The translations under genes were made by a program, and so were the position numbers. The notes beneath the pieces are model-generated. The model was not told where the DNA came from and searched no databases. It saw only the letters and a list, made by a program, of their open reading frames with translations. Of a DNA stretch of 64,000 bases, positions 1-15,043 are shown piece by piece (positions within the stretch are counted from its first letter, which is position 1; every line of letters begins with the position of its first letter). Source of the DNA: Steinernema hermaphroditum (taxonomy: Eukaryota; Nematoda; Chromadorea; Rhabditida; Steinernematidae); assembly GCA_030435675.1 (NCBI GenBank), contig CM059622.1, positions 6,634,001 through 6,698,000 of the forward strand, read 5' to 3'.

Positions 1-437
1 AATGAAAACAAGAAATGTTTTAGTTCCCCCATTTAATAAAATTTCAATTTCAACATACTGGATTAATTCGCTTTTGTGATGTTGTTTTAAATGGTAGAAG
101 TCAACCCGAATCAAATAGGTTAGGAGTTCGTGACATATTCGTTGATTTCGATGCTAGGACATTTGGACTTCCGAATAGCGGTCCCGACACGCAGGAGGCA
201 CTGGTTGTTTAGAACAAAAAAGTACTAATGGTACTACTATTGTTGTTGTCGTTAGGCGACATTTCGTATTTTGCTTGTTACAAGGTGCAGCAAAAAAGAT
301 ACCATTGTGACTCTCTGAGACAGACATCATAAGCGTTCCCATATCCGCTTTTTCCCCAAAACCTGAGAACACATAAAGGCCGGCTCAATCACAAGTTCGA
401 GAAGCTGCTATGGAAGATACATACTTGTCTTCCATCC

Positions 438-474
438 GTCGCCTCACTACGCAAATCTATTTTTTCTGTCCATT
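438..474. repeat. 37-nt direct repeat, copy 1
   Basis: This copy is identical over 37 nt to 1027-1063 (begins GTCGCCTCACTACGC, ends CTGTCCATT). The flanks differ. The origin is unknown; it could be a local duplication or fragments of a dispersed element. Confidence 0.9.
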
Positions 475-1026
475 TCTCAATCGGTGTAATCAAAAATGAG
501 GGCATAACAAACGGTTTGGTTTGCTGCATAGACCGTCTACAAGTAAACGTCGACGGAATGACAACCGTTCCTTTCTTTTGATTAGCGAGCTGTACTAGTC
601 GATCAAGCTGACTTGTCTTCGTCTTTGCTTGTAGAACCTGAGCTGCATAGGGAATCGAATCAAACCAAGCCGACTCTCTTCGATCGAAATCGGATTCCAT
701 CATTATCCAAAGAGCAAAGATGTATTTAATGGGGCGATTCCTTTTTTTCAGTCCAGTTTCACATATTTTATACTGGAGCAATTTTGTTTGCACCCTGCTT
801 GTAGCTTTCATCGGTCCAGTTCTGTTCGAGGGCTTACCCTAGATCTGCAGTATGTTGTGGTCAAGTTTCCATTTTCTTCTATTTCATTTTACTTTCCAAA
901 TTTTGTTTTACCAACTCTCGAACTTCTCGGACTCTCGTACCTGCTAGATTGTCAAGACTTTGATGAGTAAGTCTTTTCTCTTGACTTGATGTTACGAGGA
1001 TCGTTCATTCTCATAGGACTACCTCT

Positions 1027-1063
1027 GTCGCCTCACTACGCAAATCTATTTTTTCTGTCCATT
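1027..1063. repeat. 37-nt direct repeat, copy 2
   Basis: Exact second copy of 438-474, 589 bp downstream in the same orientation, upstream of the visible GPCR exons. Confidence 0.9.
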
Positions 1064-1585
1064 CCGATGACTAGAAGCATCTGCCTCTATCCTCCACTCC
1101 CCCTTCCTTGCCATCCAAGTTGCAATAGCACCTCCATCCATCATCCCTCACCGGAGAACTTTCGAACTCTCAAGAGCCCCAATCAGGCGCCGTCGTCCCT
1201 ACTTTTCCCCTTCAAGGGCCAATCACTCGCGCCTCATCATCTCCAGCCGCTTCTTCTCACGCTGCGCGCGCTAGGCGCGGACCGTCGGTGAGAACCTATG
1301 AAAAATTGAGAAAAGCGATTCGCAATTCGGTCGCCGAGCGGAGAGGAGAAGGCGGAAGAGGAACAACACGAGGATCTGCTCAAATCTGGTTAGCGGAAAT
1401 TGTGTTTCACGTTTCCGATGGTCGGAGATCGGGATTTGGGTAGAGGACGAGCAGAGTAACAAGGAAGTGGAAAAGAGGAAATTGGAGAACAGCGCAGAGT
1501 GCATAGTTTTGATTCCTGCTGGACACTCAGAGAGGGATACAGGGAACGGGGATATGACTACATATCTTAGAAGTCCGATTTTCAG

Positions 1586-3704
1586 GTCACTATCTGCATA
1601 ATCTCCGTCGACCGCTACTTAGCGGTCACTCGGCCTCTCCACTACAAATCGGTTGTCACGAAAGCGAAAGTGATCGTGGTGATGATCACCATCTGGACCT
1701 TCTCGTCCATGATTCTGCTCACGACGGTCCGATGGGATCAGCCCGACTGTGTTGACCATGTGAGTTTCACACCGTATTCAGCGTGCGCCTTAAGACGTGA
1801 CTCACCGTTTCCACGGGAAGGATCCCTGGGGCGATGACTGGGTGTTTGCCAAAAGAAACGACGTCATTGGCGTCGGCAGACGAAAACAAACCAAAGAGTG
1901 ACACGTGCTGTAATCCGATCCATCAAAGGAGCGAAGGCCACACGCAGCGCAACTGTACAAAGAACATTTCAGTCGATCTGCTTCGCAGGAAACGAAATCC
2001 GCTATTTGGCGCACAGCGTCGTCTTCGCCTTCTTCCTGCCGGCGGCGGTCACACTGACCCTCTATTGGAGGATCTACCGTCTGGCGCGGAACCGGCAACG
2101 CGCCCTCGACCGGGGCTTCTTGATGGTCCTCGGCCACAACATGAACTTCCTCACCAACACTCTCACTAGCCAACAAAGTGTACGAAAGTCCCTTGCGACA
2201 GCAGGCCCTAACCTCGCGGATTCAGACGACCATGCGGGTGCATTTTGGGAAGAACAACGGGATGGTGGAGCACCAGCGCCGAGTGCTTCGGACACACGAG
2301 AGGATCGCGAAGACGCTCGGAGTCGTCTCCTGTTCCTTCCTCTTCTGCTGGCTCCCCTTCTTCCTTCTCTACCTAACCAGTGAGTGCTCTAGAGGCGGCA
2401 GGGTGAATGCTAAAAACGCTATTCTTCAGATTTCGTCTGCAAGGGCTGCATTCCAACGATCGCCATCGACATCTCCTCGTGGCTGGGTTACTGTAACTCA
2501 ATGATCAACCCGATCATCTACGCCTTCACCGTCAAGGAGTTCAAACGCTCAGCACTCCGCATGGTCCTCCCCATCTGGCGGACGGCCTACCGTATCCTGC
2601 CGAAATACGTCGGCACTCCTCCGGAGCACGTCACCTCGAGGATGTCGCGGACGGGGAACCGCGCCAAGGGACGTCAGAAGCAGTACGACAGAAGGCTCTC
2701 CCTGACAAGGAAGACGAAGCTGCCTCCCACGGGTTCCCACAGGCGGCGGATGACCGAACCTGCCGTCTTTACGCTCAATAACGTCGAGAAGGAGATCAGC
2801 AAGCAGCAGCCGATAATCGAAGAAAACGAGGTAGCCCTCAGAATTCAATCATATTCAAAATAATGACATTTCCTTCTTGAATATGCATCACCATCAAACT
2901 CTAGCTCACATCCCACTTTCCGGTCCAAATTTGCAAGAGTTTTCGCCCACAAAAAAAAACAATGAATTCTTGTTCAGTTAAATGTTTTTCTGCTGTCGCC
3001 ACTTTCGAACAGAATTGCACTTTCGCCTTCAGAACAAAGACATCTCTTTTCCGAAAACACGGCTGACTTAGAACCGGACAGTTTCCGACGCTTAATTTAA
3101 TACAGTCTCTGATGTTTTGGTCACAAATTTGCGGCTCTCTGTCGTTACTAAACACCATGGAAGTGAATCTGGTGGATTAGCATACATATTAAGGATTCGT
3201 ACACGTTCAAACATTCAGAACAGAAAATAAATCAGGTTCCACTCTTTGGCCCTTCGAGTCCAAATTCCGAGACAAATCCGTCTATTTTCTCCCCAGAATC
3301 CAGCTCAAACAAGCCCTTCACTCCCTGCTTCTAATCCCCCACTAATCCACTGCTTTGAGGTGGAAGAGGACGACTCGGCGACGCACCATTTCACCACTAC
3401 CGACCTCGACCTCCGTCCTGTGCCGACCACACACAGCGACACCACCTTTTGCCCGGCGAACCCCAACCGACGGTCCTCGGGCTACTCCTCCCGCGGGAGT
3501 TTCCGGAGCGATCGGCGCCTCAGCAGCTGCCTGCAGAACGGCTACAGGAAGGTGTCGGCGAACGGCGTGCGGAAGACGTCGGAACTGAAAGCGCCACTGG
3601 CGATCGCCAACGGCACCCCGGCTACGGTAGCCTGCAACGGGAACGCGCAGAAGGACGCCTGCTCGGTCACGGTGTACTGTGTCACCAACGAGATGAACGT
3701 GTGA
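1586..3704 (+). CDS. Biogenic-amine-type GPCR, 3' part (TM3 end to C-terminus)
   Basis: Exons 1586-1759, 1973-2179, 2226-2379, 2430-2830 and 3297-3704 join in phase with GT/AG boundaries; the introns are 213, 46, 50 and 466 nt. The product contains the DRY motif at the end of TM3 (SVDRYLAVTRPLHY), TM5 with a long basic third loop, a TM6 CWLPFF motif, and TM7 with NPIIY followed by a basic helix 8. The Cys, Ser and Asn-rich tail ends at 3704. These are hallmarks of class A amine receptors, which couple octopamine, tyramine, dopamine or serotonin to G proteins at the plasma membrane. The DRY/CWLP/NPIIY set and loop style resemble nematode octopamine/tyramine receptors; I cannot assign the ligand. 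TM1 to most of TM3 is missing and probably lies before the window. Confidence 0.85.
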
Positions 3705-4082
3705 AGAAGATACTCAAGACTAAGAGATTCTCAAGTGCCTTTGGACATACTATGGAACTAAATAAAGTCGGTGTACATAGAACACCAAAGGGGGTACGGT
3801 AGAACACAGCATAAGCAAATTAAAACTTTATTCTATCAAAATTATCAAATTATTACAACTTATATTAACTTTAATCCACCATTTAAGTCTCTTCGACGGT
3901 TCCGCGCCGTGCCCAAGTGGATCACATCTCAACAGAGAACAAATTATTTACAAGATTAGGAAAACCTACGAAGGAATCAGCGTAAGGCACCAACCCTCAC
4001 TAACATCTGGGAAAACGGACGGAACACACGACACAACACTTGAGTACCCGAAGCGAATGGTAAAGATCAGGAGAGCTACGTG
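3705..4082. other. Convergent intergenic spacer
   Basis: Spacer between the GPCR stop and the SLC66A2 stop, which converge. It holds an AATAAA-type signal near 3760 for the upstream gene and one TACGGTAG motif near 3794. I see no gene. Confidence 0.5.
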
Positions 4083-7033
<2,951 letters not shown>

Positions 7034-8184
7034 TCAAGCGAGGTTCTTGTGCGGCCTCGGCGTAGGCTTGATAATCAACTTGCCTTCCTGAAACACAAAG
7101 GCTCAATTCGATTCCGAGGGGAACGTGCGCAATTTGTCAAAGGGGAGGTGGTGCTTTCCGCTCTCCAACATGGCGCAATCATAAAACATTTTCCCTAGAG
7201 AGCTCAACGCCACAAAAACATAAACACATGGTGCCCGTCGTCCAGTTGCGAAAAAACCACTCTTCCCGTTTTTCTTATTTCTGACCTAATCTATTGGAAG
7301 ATTAATAACGTCTGCTTAGAATATAGCCACCAGGGACGCACTAGTTCCATTTCTTTTGCACTTCTGCTCGTTTACGCCCCTCAAAGATTTCTGTAATGCA
7401 CTCCAGTGGCATCTCACAGCTCAAACAGCGTTAACTACTTAATAAGGAATTTCCGATGAATGGAACACGCACACACACGACACCACAGCGCTGACGTAGG
7501 CAGCGCCATTGGTTTATGCATCTGCAGCTCTAACAACTAAGTTTGCATAGTGCTCTCTGGTCCTCAGAACTTTCTGACGTACTCACCTCGTCACACGAAA
7601 GACAGAAATCCACTAACACTGTTTTGATTCGATCAACTATTCTAAAAAGTGCAAGGTTAGGGCAACTGGCTGCATGACGGACACGATCAACTTACATTCT
7701 GGGGGCGACTACACGCTTATGAACTCCCAAAATCGTCATAATCAATACTATCACAGCGACACCGATCGTACACAACTTCTGAGCTTCAAGTAATTCGTAA
7801 AACGAGATCTAAATAGAGTTATCAGACGAGGTTCACATTCGCGGTTACATACCATAGGAGTACTCGGGTCAGAAAAACATAAATATCCCAAATAAATTAT
7901 CGCGAAGAAGATCGACAATATGACTAACAGGAAGAAACCTGAAACGGCATCCATTGTTGAAATTCACTCCGCATCAACTTACAACGCCACTTACTAGCTG
8001 TCGGCTGCATGTGCTCCATTACTTCCGTAAGCCGCCTCTCAAAGAACTTCAAATCTGAAAATAGCGAAAAATCACTTAAACACAAAACAACTTGTGATTT
8101 TAAGTTACCATCTCTTACAACATCAATCTTACCATCACACGACGCATTCGCTTCATCTAGCCTGGTATTGTTGCCATTTTCCAT
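7034..8184 (-). CDS. nepr-1: Nuclear envelope phosphatase regulatory subunit 1 (CNEP1R1/NEPR-1)
   Basis: Six exons join in phase: 8184-8109, 8054-7983, 7938-7853, 7808-7696, 7641-7587 and 7087-7034. They give 151 residues. Family landmarks appear in order: LKFFERRLTEVMEHMQPTASKWR, two membrane helices (around LLVILSIFFAIIYLGYL and CTIGVAVIVLIMTIL), GVHKRVVAPR, DRIKTVLVDFCLSCD, and a final GKLIIKP tail. These align with human CNEP1R1 (TMEM188). The family protein binds and stabilises the phosphatase CTDNEP1/CNEP-1 at the nuclear envelope and ER, which dephosphorylates lipin and so controls lipid synthesis and nuclear membrane biogenesis. The start is the only ATG before the conserved block. 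Every exon is short, and the last intron (7088-7586) is about 0.5 kb. Confidence 0.93.
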
Positions 8185-9915
8185 AGCAGAGGATTTGCGG
8201 CTTGCGCCGAGGAGGAAAGAGATTTGGGACCCTATGGTTGCGGATGTATCTGAAAACAAGGCGAATAAGGTGACATCTCGGAGAGAACAGCAAATCGAAA
8301 CATCGATGTACAGAACCCGTTCTCGACACGAAGCAAAAGGAGAGAATTAGCGCGCGGGAAGTACAGGTGGCGTTCGCACGCAATTACGCGAATGACTCAG
8401 AACTCTCCAGAACTGAGGAAATTCAACAGATTTCCCAACAGTTTGGAGCCGCCAGAGCAACTAATTAGTTTAATACAGCGAGCGGACCAAACTGGAAAGC
8501 ATCTGAAAAGAAAATGACGGACTGGAACAAAAATATTGAAATAGGCCGTAGATTCTGCTTGGCAAAGTATCAAACACGTCGCCGTAAAACACTATTCAAA
8601 TACGCTGTCGCAGCGATCGGACAAAAACGCCGATCCAACCACCGGGAGTCGAGCCCCGAAACAAACAAAAGCGGAATCACTAAATACCATTCATTCTACC
8701 GTCGCCGAGTGGCGCCACTTCTCGCAGCTGTTTGGCGAACTGCGACCGTAGACGCAGCGCCCACATTCAGGGAGTGTGCGTCTGGTCCGTGCGCGCAAGG
8801 GTCTGCAACTGGAAAAGAGCACAACTAACGAGGGAAGTCCTCTGGAACAGGGAAACTGACTCCTATGGATGGCCTCGCTACAGTACCAATCAAAGAAGGT
8901 AAAGCGGCTCGACACTGTCTTACCTTCCGAATGCACCTATCGTTGTGTTTGTCATATATCACAACATGAGCTAATCTCAAAAAGACGGCCTTCTCGGATC
9001 ACCATGTTCCGTTAACTCTAACGTTTCCAATTGGTTAAGTACTATAACAGACAATGGGGATATGCATCAGGTAGCTGTCGCTCAGCTACTATGCCTACAT
9101 AGTGACTCCACGAGTTCATTTTTACTTCACAGAAATAGAGGCCAAATGTGGAAAAAATGACCCTTGGATCGACAAAACGTCCGACTGCCCGAGGCCGTGT
9201 ATTTCCAAGTCGACCTCCACAAAAGCTCTCTACTTTAAACTCAGAGATTTCTTTTTTGTTGTCTATATAGCACTGTCTTAGCTCTATCTTACTCTCACCT
9301 GTGCTCATCCATAAGTGACGATATCAAAAGAAACTATCCAAAATAAGGTTAAGAGGTCGAAAATCGGAACAAAAAGGTTTTTCAATTTTTAACCTGCGTA
9401 TTCTACAAACGAGGAATCCGGATGTTGCCTATATGTAAAGTGGACTGAAGTTGTACATAAGAACGATGAATACTTTGTCTGAAATCTTTGTGTTTTGTTT
9501 CTGTAAATAATCACAAAATGATCTGACATTTTCAATGCACCAACCCAATATTTAATTTCATATGTGTTAACCTATCACTCAGCTCCAAAGTGCAAATTAA
9601 CATGAATGTACCAGTATGTACCGTAATCCACTCTTCTCTTTGCCTCATCTCTGCTTTTTCATTTCATCCTCTTTACGGGTGACTGCGGATGTGGAGATAA
9701 TGGTTTATCAGAAAAAATTCAAACTTTCCTTTGGTCTTTCAACGATTAATTTGAGACTCTGCATCAGCGCAATGCAGAGCAAATTGGGCGGTTTCTTGAC
9801 GTGGTTCCCAGTGTAACTTCGTCTTTTATCTGATCGCGGTGAACCGCTCTAATCGCGTGCACATTTTTGTCCACATGCCGTCTTAGCTCTACCGTAATTC
9901 CGTTATTTCAGTGAA
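8185..9915. other. Divergent promoter region between NEPR-1 and the Tudor gene
   Basis: The two genes are transcribed away from each other across this ~1.7 kb. An 88-codon ATG frame on the minus strand (9308-9042) has no recognised domain, so I do not call it. TACCGTAA motifs occur near 9619 and 9893. No RNA gene was seen. Confidence 0.5.
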
Positions 9916-12373
9916 ATGGCTATTAACGAAGAAGGCAAACAAGGACAGAATGTCGTCGTCAACAAGGTGTGCCGCGATCGTTCCCCGCGGCTTCTGGTGA
10001 CAAAGAAGAAACGCGTGATGGCGAGAAATGGTTTTCGGTACCGGAAGGTTCGTTTGCAGTTGCCGTAAAATTGAATAATCCTCTTTGCTCAGATCAATCG
10101 GATGGAGATCCAGCACAGCGCACACTGCAGAATCGTAGAAGTTGATTCGCCAAATCAGCTCTTTGCTAAATTTGACACGGATGTCACATCCAACCTTCAA
10201 TATAAGTGCCCGTACGTTCCCTTACCTTCCTTTCAGTGTCTTTATTTCTCGTTCCAGGTACTTGTTGACCAGATATTATGTCCCAAAAGACAGTGGTAAC
10301 GGTGAATCGCTGGTCACCGACTACGTTATGGCGCCGCTAGAGGAAGACACGTACTCGCGAGCGCGCATTCTGAAGGTTGTTCCCGATGAAGCACAGCCTG
10401 GCACTTTCTACTGCTTAGTTGTGTTCATCGATCACGGTTCCTGTCAGTGGGTGCATACAGTTTGTAGTGATTTTCCAGTCCTTTCGTGATGCACTTTATT
10501 CAGGATGCCCTCGCAATGGTGGACGAGAAGCTTTTCTACCAACCCTGGCAAGCATTCGCGTTTTCATTGTTTGGTTTGGCGCCCAGCCGACGTTACACTG
10601 AGGTCAGCATACTTTAGGGTGTCTCTCTGATCAAAGTTTTGTTCAGCTTACGAATGTCAAAAAGCCGAAGCAAGTGTGGACTCAAGAACACAAGAGAGTT
10701 CTGAGAACAATCATCGAGAAGTACGACAAGTTTATTATACAATCGGTTGTCAGTTTAAAAGACCTTGTCAAAGAAGAGTGTCTTCCGGTTGGACCACATA
10801 TTCCTCGTGACCATTAAATTACGTAACTGTTTAGTACTACTTGTTTGGCCTCGACGGCGATCGGAAGGTGGATATCGCTCTCCAATTCACGCTGGAATGT
10901 CGCCAAGAAGGTTTGGAAGTGGAGATCGACCGTAGTTCTAGGCTCTTTACTGACCACCAAGAGTTCAGGCCGAAATATTTTATCGAACCGGTGAAAATTT
11001 ACATGTTGTTGTCGTATATAACATTCTGTTCTTTTAAGAAATTGGACATGAACGGGATTCAAACCTGGCGACGAACAATTTCATCCATTTGGGGCGAAGT
11101 CATTCCTGCGCATCCACCAGGAACGGAGACGGACAATTCGCAGTTCACCAAACACGCCTACATCAGTACCGTCACCAAAAAGTTTGACAGCGAATTTGAA
11201 CCGTCTGCGGAGAGACCGTCCCCTATGGTCAGAACTTTTAACAACGCAATTCTGCAAAGGGAATATGTGCAGAATGACGGCACGACTGCGTTTATCTTGA
11301 TTTCTACAGAGAGGGTATTTGAGTGCTTCGTCAGTTAGAGTTGAGTCGTATCTTTTTCAGATGTCCGTAGGCGAGTTCTATGTCATGCCGCTGAAACGAA
11401 GAATCCGAGCGAAGCACATCGATAATAGCGCTGATGCTGTGGAGGAAGCTAGCAGGAATCTCCGAGCGTTCTCAAGCTCTTTGGACGCTTTCTATGTCGA
11501 ATCCTGTCATCGGTATTTAGTCAACCCTAAGATCACCTGCGAAGGTATCATTGTCGGGAAAGAACAGTACGCTATCTACGAGCTCCCGCAAAATGCCGAC
11601 GCTGGTGATGGCCGCTACCGCCGTGTGATGCTCATCGGATTGCGCCTCATTTCCGACGATCACTTTGATGCCAACAGCTGGATGGTTCATGTCGTTTACC
11701 TCGATTTCGGAGGGTGCGATTGGGTACCATTGGGTTCTCTTCTCCGGATCCATTCCATGTAGCTCTCTTCGGTTCTGTTTGTTGTTTCTAATAGGAGAAT
11801 TTCCAGGCATTGCCTCCAGGAGCCTTTCGTTGTTCAGATATTCGCTGTCCTCAATGACTTGGTTGAACAGCATCGTGGTCAAAGCCGCTATGACGATTGT
11901 TTGTCCACGATCCTGAGAGCTGTCGTACCAGTGCACAGTGTTCTCATAGGAAAACTGCACACTCTCGCGTTTGTTTCCCTTTCAGTGTGCCCTTATAATT
12001 TTGAATATTTAGGAACAAGTCAGGAAAGATAGTTGCATCGGTTCCTCATCACCGTCCGAACGTCTTGGCCCTTGACCACTTCAAAGTAGAAGGCAGTCAA
12101 CTAATCCTCGAGGACGTCATCTGTCAGATCTTCAAGAACGTCCTGTCAACAGGCTATCTGCAGAAGGACCGTCCCGTCGAAGTTAAAGTCGTCAAGAAAG
12201 GAAGCGTCATCCGTCTTAAGAATCAGATCCAGGAACCCGAATTCAGTGTGGCCTTTGAGTTCCCTGAAGAGGAAGAAGAAGAGAAAGTCGGGCAGAACAT
12301 TGGCGCCGCTCGCTTCTTCGCACATAAAGCAGCTGAAGCCAACGAAGAGTTCTCGAATCTGTCGTTGGAATGA
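9916..12373 (+). CDS. Tudor-domain protein with two extended Tudor modules
   Basis: ATG 9916 follows a splice acceptor by four bases. Exons include 9916-10047, 10093-10211, 10258-10450, 10504-10602, one from 10647, and further exons to the stop at 12373; two central junctions are less certain. Tudor module 1 shows APLEEDTYSRARI, then FIDHGSCQW, then a PWQAFAFSLFGLAP exon. Module 2 repeats the plan with VVYLDFGGCDW and HCLQEPFVVQIFAVL. This is the pattern of extended Tudor domains, which bind methylated Arg ligands in RNA-silencing and germ-granule proteins. The C-terminus is acidic (a Glu-rich run near 12260) with a basic/hydrophobic segment before it. Among nematode proteins EKL-1, a small-RNA cofactor with paired Tudor domains, is a plausible relative, but I cannot confirm orthology. 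Confidence 0.82.
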
Positions 12374-12468
12374 CTTTTTGCGGGTCTTAGGTGTTTTTGT
12401 GTATTTACTCTACATGTTGAACATTAAATGATCGTTTCAGGCGCGTAGAAATTTATTTGCTCAGGGGC

Positions 12469-12774
12469 TTAGCAGAGGTTTCCGGTTTGGCACACCTGGT
12501 AGGACGACTGGCTGGCCTTGAGGGCGGCGAGCAGCTTGTCGTTGTTGTCGGAAACGATCTTCTTGCAGATGGAGTCCTCGAATCCGCTGGTGTTGGAGTC
12601 GCATTCGCCCTTCATGGAAGTGACGAGCTGGCCGGCGGTGACGCTGGAGAAGTCGTTGTTGTACTTGGTCTTGACGTCGTTGACCATCTTTTGGCAGAGG
12701 CTGCAAAAGGGTCCGTCGGCGGCGACCACAGCGACAAGGGCGACGAGAGCGACGAGGGAGAGCTTGGAGACCAT
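12469..12774 (-). CDS. Saposin-like secreted protein 1
   Basis: Single-exon ORF of 101 residues. A signal peptide (MVSKLSLVALVALVAVVAAD) is followed by one saposin-B domain with six cysteines in the usual order: FCSLC, a central GEC, SIC, and the pair in VCQTGNLC. The family (SPP proteins, caenopores) are membrane-active helical proteins, in C. elegans mostly intestinal, acting in digestion and defence. The ATG lies one base after a CAG acceptor. A TGATAA element (on the coding strand) lies about 89 bp upstream. Nearly identical mid-regions are shared with the genes at 14738 and 15726. The Tudor gene ends 95 bp away and converges. Confidence 0.9.
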   Translation of the reverse strand: MVSKLSLVALVALVAVVAADGPFCSLCQKMVNDVKTKYNNDFSSVTAGQLVTSMKGECDSNTSGFEDSICKKIVSDNNDKLLAALKASQSSYQVCQTGNLC

Positions 12775-13555
12775 TCTGATTCTGAAACGAAGAATCGGTG
12801 AGAGCTGAAGCTGGAGGAGGATGTGGACTGTGTGGCCCGATACCTTTGGTTTTATGTGACTTTTATCAGGGTGGTGCCAGCGTGGATGCGGGCGGTGATA
12901 AGGAGTGGTGACGGTGTGTTGCGTAGCCGTGCGCACATTGTTCGAGCGGAAAGTCCGGGAAGCGGACGATCGAGTGGGAAAGACCGCCAGTTGGTGGCAG
13001 TTCCGTTTCCTGCAGCTCTGTTATCGGAGAGTAAGTAAGGAGGGTGCACGGAAACCAGCTCAACGTGACATCATCAAGGACTGATCGGCGCTAGAAGTTG
13101 AACATTTACTGTATTGGACACCAGAGATCAGGGAATTCACTACCAAATGATCGCCATCTTTTCTCTCAGGCCATCGTTGACCTCCTTGATTATCCCCAAG
13201 ACGTCCCTGACACACAAACCAGGACTTTTTTGCCTCTGTTCTCAACGGTGTCACAGATGATACTCAGACCGCGGATGTGAGGATACTGTACGTGGCTACT
13301 TTCGAGTTGAAGTAGTTTCAACTCGTTCGGAGGGAGACTGTTTCTGAACTCCCCACTAATTTTCCTATTTGACGCCAAAAAACTCCTCAGCAAGGGAGTC
13401 TTTTTTTGCATCTTACAGTACACCCTTAAACCCAGTCTCCTCTCCGAAAGTCAGCTGTTGATTACACAGAGCTTTATGGCCTTCAATCCCAACTTTCTTT
13501 TTGATTGCTTCGATATTTATTCTACACAAGCACCTGTCAGATAGAGAATGCGTCT
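12775..13555. other. Promoter of saposin gene 1 and 3' flank of saposin gene 2
   Basis: Contains a minus-strand TGATAA at 12868-12863 and a TATA-like TTTTAT near 12850, both placed as in the neighbouring saposin genes. No further gene was seen. Confidence 0.5.
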
Positions 13556-13867
13556 TTAACAGATAGTACCGGCCTTGCAGACTTCGGTGGCGTTCTTTCC
13601 GGCCTTCAGGGCGTCGAGGAGCTGCACCTTGCTCTCGCTGATGAGCTTCTTGCACATGAGGTCGGCGAATCCTTCGGTGTAGTTGTCGCACTCGTTGTCC
13701 ATTTCGCCCTCCAACTCGCCAACGGTCACCTTCGAGAAGTCGTCCTTGTAGTGCTGCCTGACGGCCCCGATGATCTGGAGGCACGCCGTGCAGAAGGGTC
13801 CGTCGTCGGCGGAGACAGCGACGAAGACGACGGCGAGGAGCGCGATGATCGAGAGTTTGGAGAGCAT
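13556..13867 (-). CDS. Saposin-like secreted protein 2 (diverged paralogue)
   Basis: Single exon, 103 residues. Signal peptide MLSKLSIIALLAVVFVAVSA, then a saposin-B domain with six cysteines (FCTAC, ECDNY, LMC, VCKAGTIC). It differs more from its three close relatives in the cluster: YKDDFSKVTVGELEGEMDNE replaces the shared central block, and the domain is acidic with a potential N-glycosylation site (NYT, NAT). The ATG is again preceded by CAG plus one base, and TGATAA lies 77 bp upstream. It was probably duplicated earlier than the others. Confidence 0.9.
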   Translation of the reverse strand: MLSKLSIIALLAVVFVAVSADDGPFCTACLQIIGAVRQHYKDDFSKVTVGELEGEMDNECDNYTEGFADLMCKKLISESKVQLLDALKAGKNATEVCKAGTIC

Positions 13868-14737
13868 TCTGAAAGCGTTTGTTGAGAGGAGTGGAAGTGG
13901 ACAGTTCCACTGGAAGGACAACACAAGGGCACAGAGTTGTTGCTTATCATCAGAGTGGTGCGTTATCTGAGAGTTCAAGTTGCTTTTTGCCCTTACCTTG
14001 CGCCAAAGACCGCCCGGAAGGCTCCAAAGGAGCGTGGGAAAGGCGGAACGGAATTAGCGTTTGATGTCCTTCATTCGTGCTGGCACTAGAATTCACTCCG
14101 AGGGAGCCGGTAAAAATGATACATACAAGAAAAAAGAGATAAAAACTTAATAGAGATGCCTCCACGAGATACTCTATTCAGCTTGAAAACAAAGGTCACC
14201 TCGGATCTGGTTTCCTTCTGTTCATCTGTTCTTCTACCTTCTAACTGCATGCCTAAAAAGACTACCTGGTTATTGGTTGACGAAACCTGGTACAATATCG
14301 ATTATCGCAGTGATTTGACTAGCTCAGTGTAGTTCCTGAATAAACCTCTAATGGACACCGATTGCTCAAACCCAGGAGCCGTTGAAGCGCTATGCCGGTT
14401 GTGGAGAACTCGCTGATAAGGAGCATCTTCGCTGCAGGAGAAGAGAAGCCCGGGTGTGGTTCTCTCAGAAGGAGAGGCTTCGAATTGCCAGATCGGGCAC
14501 GCACTTTCTTAAACCTTAGCTCGATCCGCCTCTGGAATTTGGAAGCCTTCCCTTACAAGAACACTCGCACTTTTAGTCCATCGATTTTCTATTGTTCTTT
14601 CGTGGATAACACGACCTTTTTGTGACGTACGCGATTGAGAAAGGTTTAGAAACGATCAAAAAGATACTACAAATATCTGGTCATTCGTTTATTAAGCTAC
14701 ACTGCATTACATGTTAGGCAACTCAGCGGCGAGGAAC
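13868..14737. other. Spacer with the promoter of saposin gene 2
   Basis: A minus-strand TGATAA is at 13949-13944. The rest, 14100-14700, shows no exon, RNA gene or repeat that I recognise. Confidence 0.5.
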
Positions 14738-15043
14738 TTAGCAGAGAGTTCCGGTCTGGCACACCTGGTAGGAGCTCTGTCCGTTCTGGAGGGCGGCGAG
14801 CAGCTTGGCGTCGTTGTCCTTGACGATCTTCTTGCAGATGGAGTCGGTGAAGCCGCTGAAGTTGGCGTCGCACTCGGAGTTCATCTCGGTGAGGAGCTGA
14901 TCGGCAGTGACGCCTGCGAAGTTGTTGTTGTGCTTGGCCTTGACGTCGTCCACCATCTTCTGGCACGTGCTGCAGAAGGGCCCGTCGGCGGCGACCAGAG
15001 CGACGAGGGCGACAAGGGCGACGAGGGAGAGCTTGGAGACCAT
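14738..15043 (-). CDS. Saposin-like secreted protein 3
   Basis: Single exon, 101 residues, with the same plan as gene 1: signal peptide MVSKLSLVALVALVALVAAD, then FCSTCQKMVDDVKAK, SECDANFSGF, SICKKIVKDND and VCQTGTLC giving six cysteines. The end (QNGQSSYQVCQTGTLC) is shared almost exactly with gene 4, which suggests recent duplication or gene conversion. A TATA-like element lies about 66 bp and TGATAA about 97 bp upstream. CAG precedes the ATG by one base. Confidence 0.9.
   Translation of the reverse strand: MVSKLSLVALVALVALVAADGPFCSTCQKMVDDVKAKHNNNFAGVTADQLLTEMNSECDANFSGFTDSICKKIVKDNDAKLLAALQNGQSSYQVCQTGTLC

Larger units (their letters stand above)
1..1585. other. Non-coding stretch upstream of the GPCR exons
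   Basis: I find no convincing exon here on either strand. The transmembrane segments 1-3 expected before the first visible GPCR exon are absent, so this is probably part of a long intron of that gene. It carries a 37-nt direct repeat (438-474 and 1027-1063), listed separately. Several open frames exist but none has recognisable composition, a domain or a consistent splice pattern. Confidence 0.5.

Noticed and set aside
8630..8720. B-box-like sequence suggesting a tRNA
   Set aside because: GGCTCGACTCCC occurs on the minus strand, but no acceptor, D or anticodon stems can be drawn around it.
9042..9308. 88-codon minus-strand ATG frame
   Set aside because: No domain, no neighbouring exons and no clear promoter. 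It could be a relic, but nothing supports a gene.
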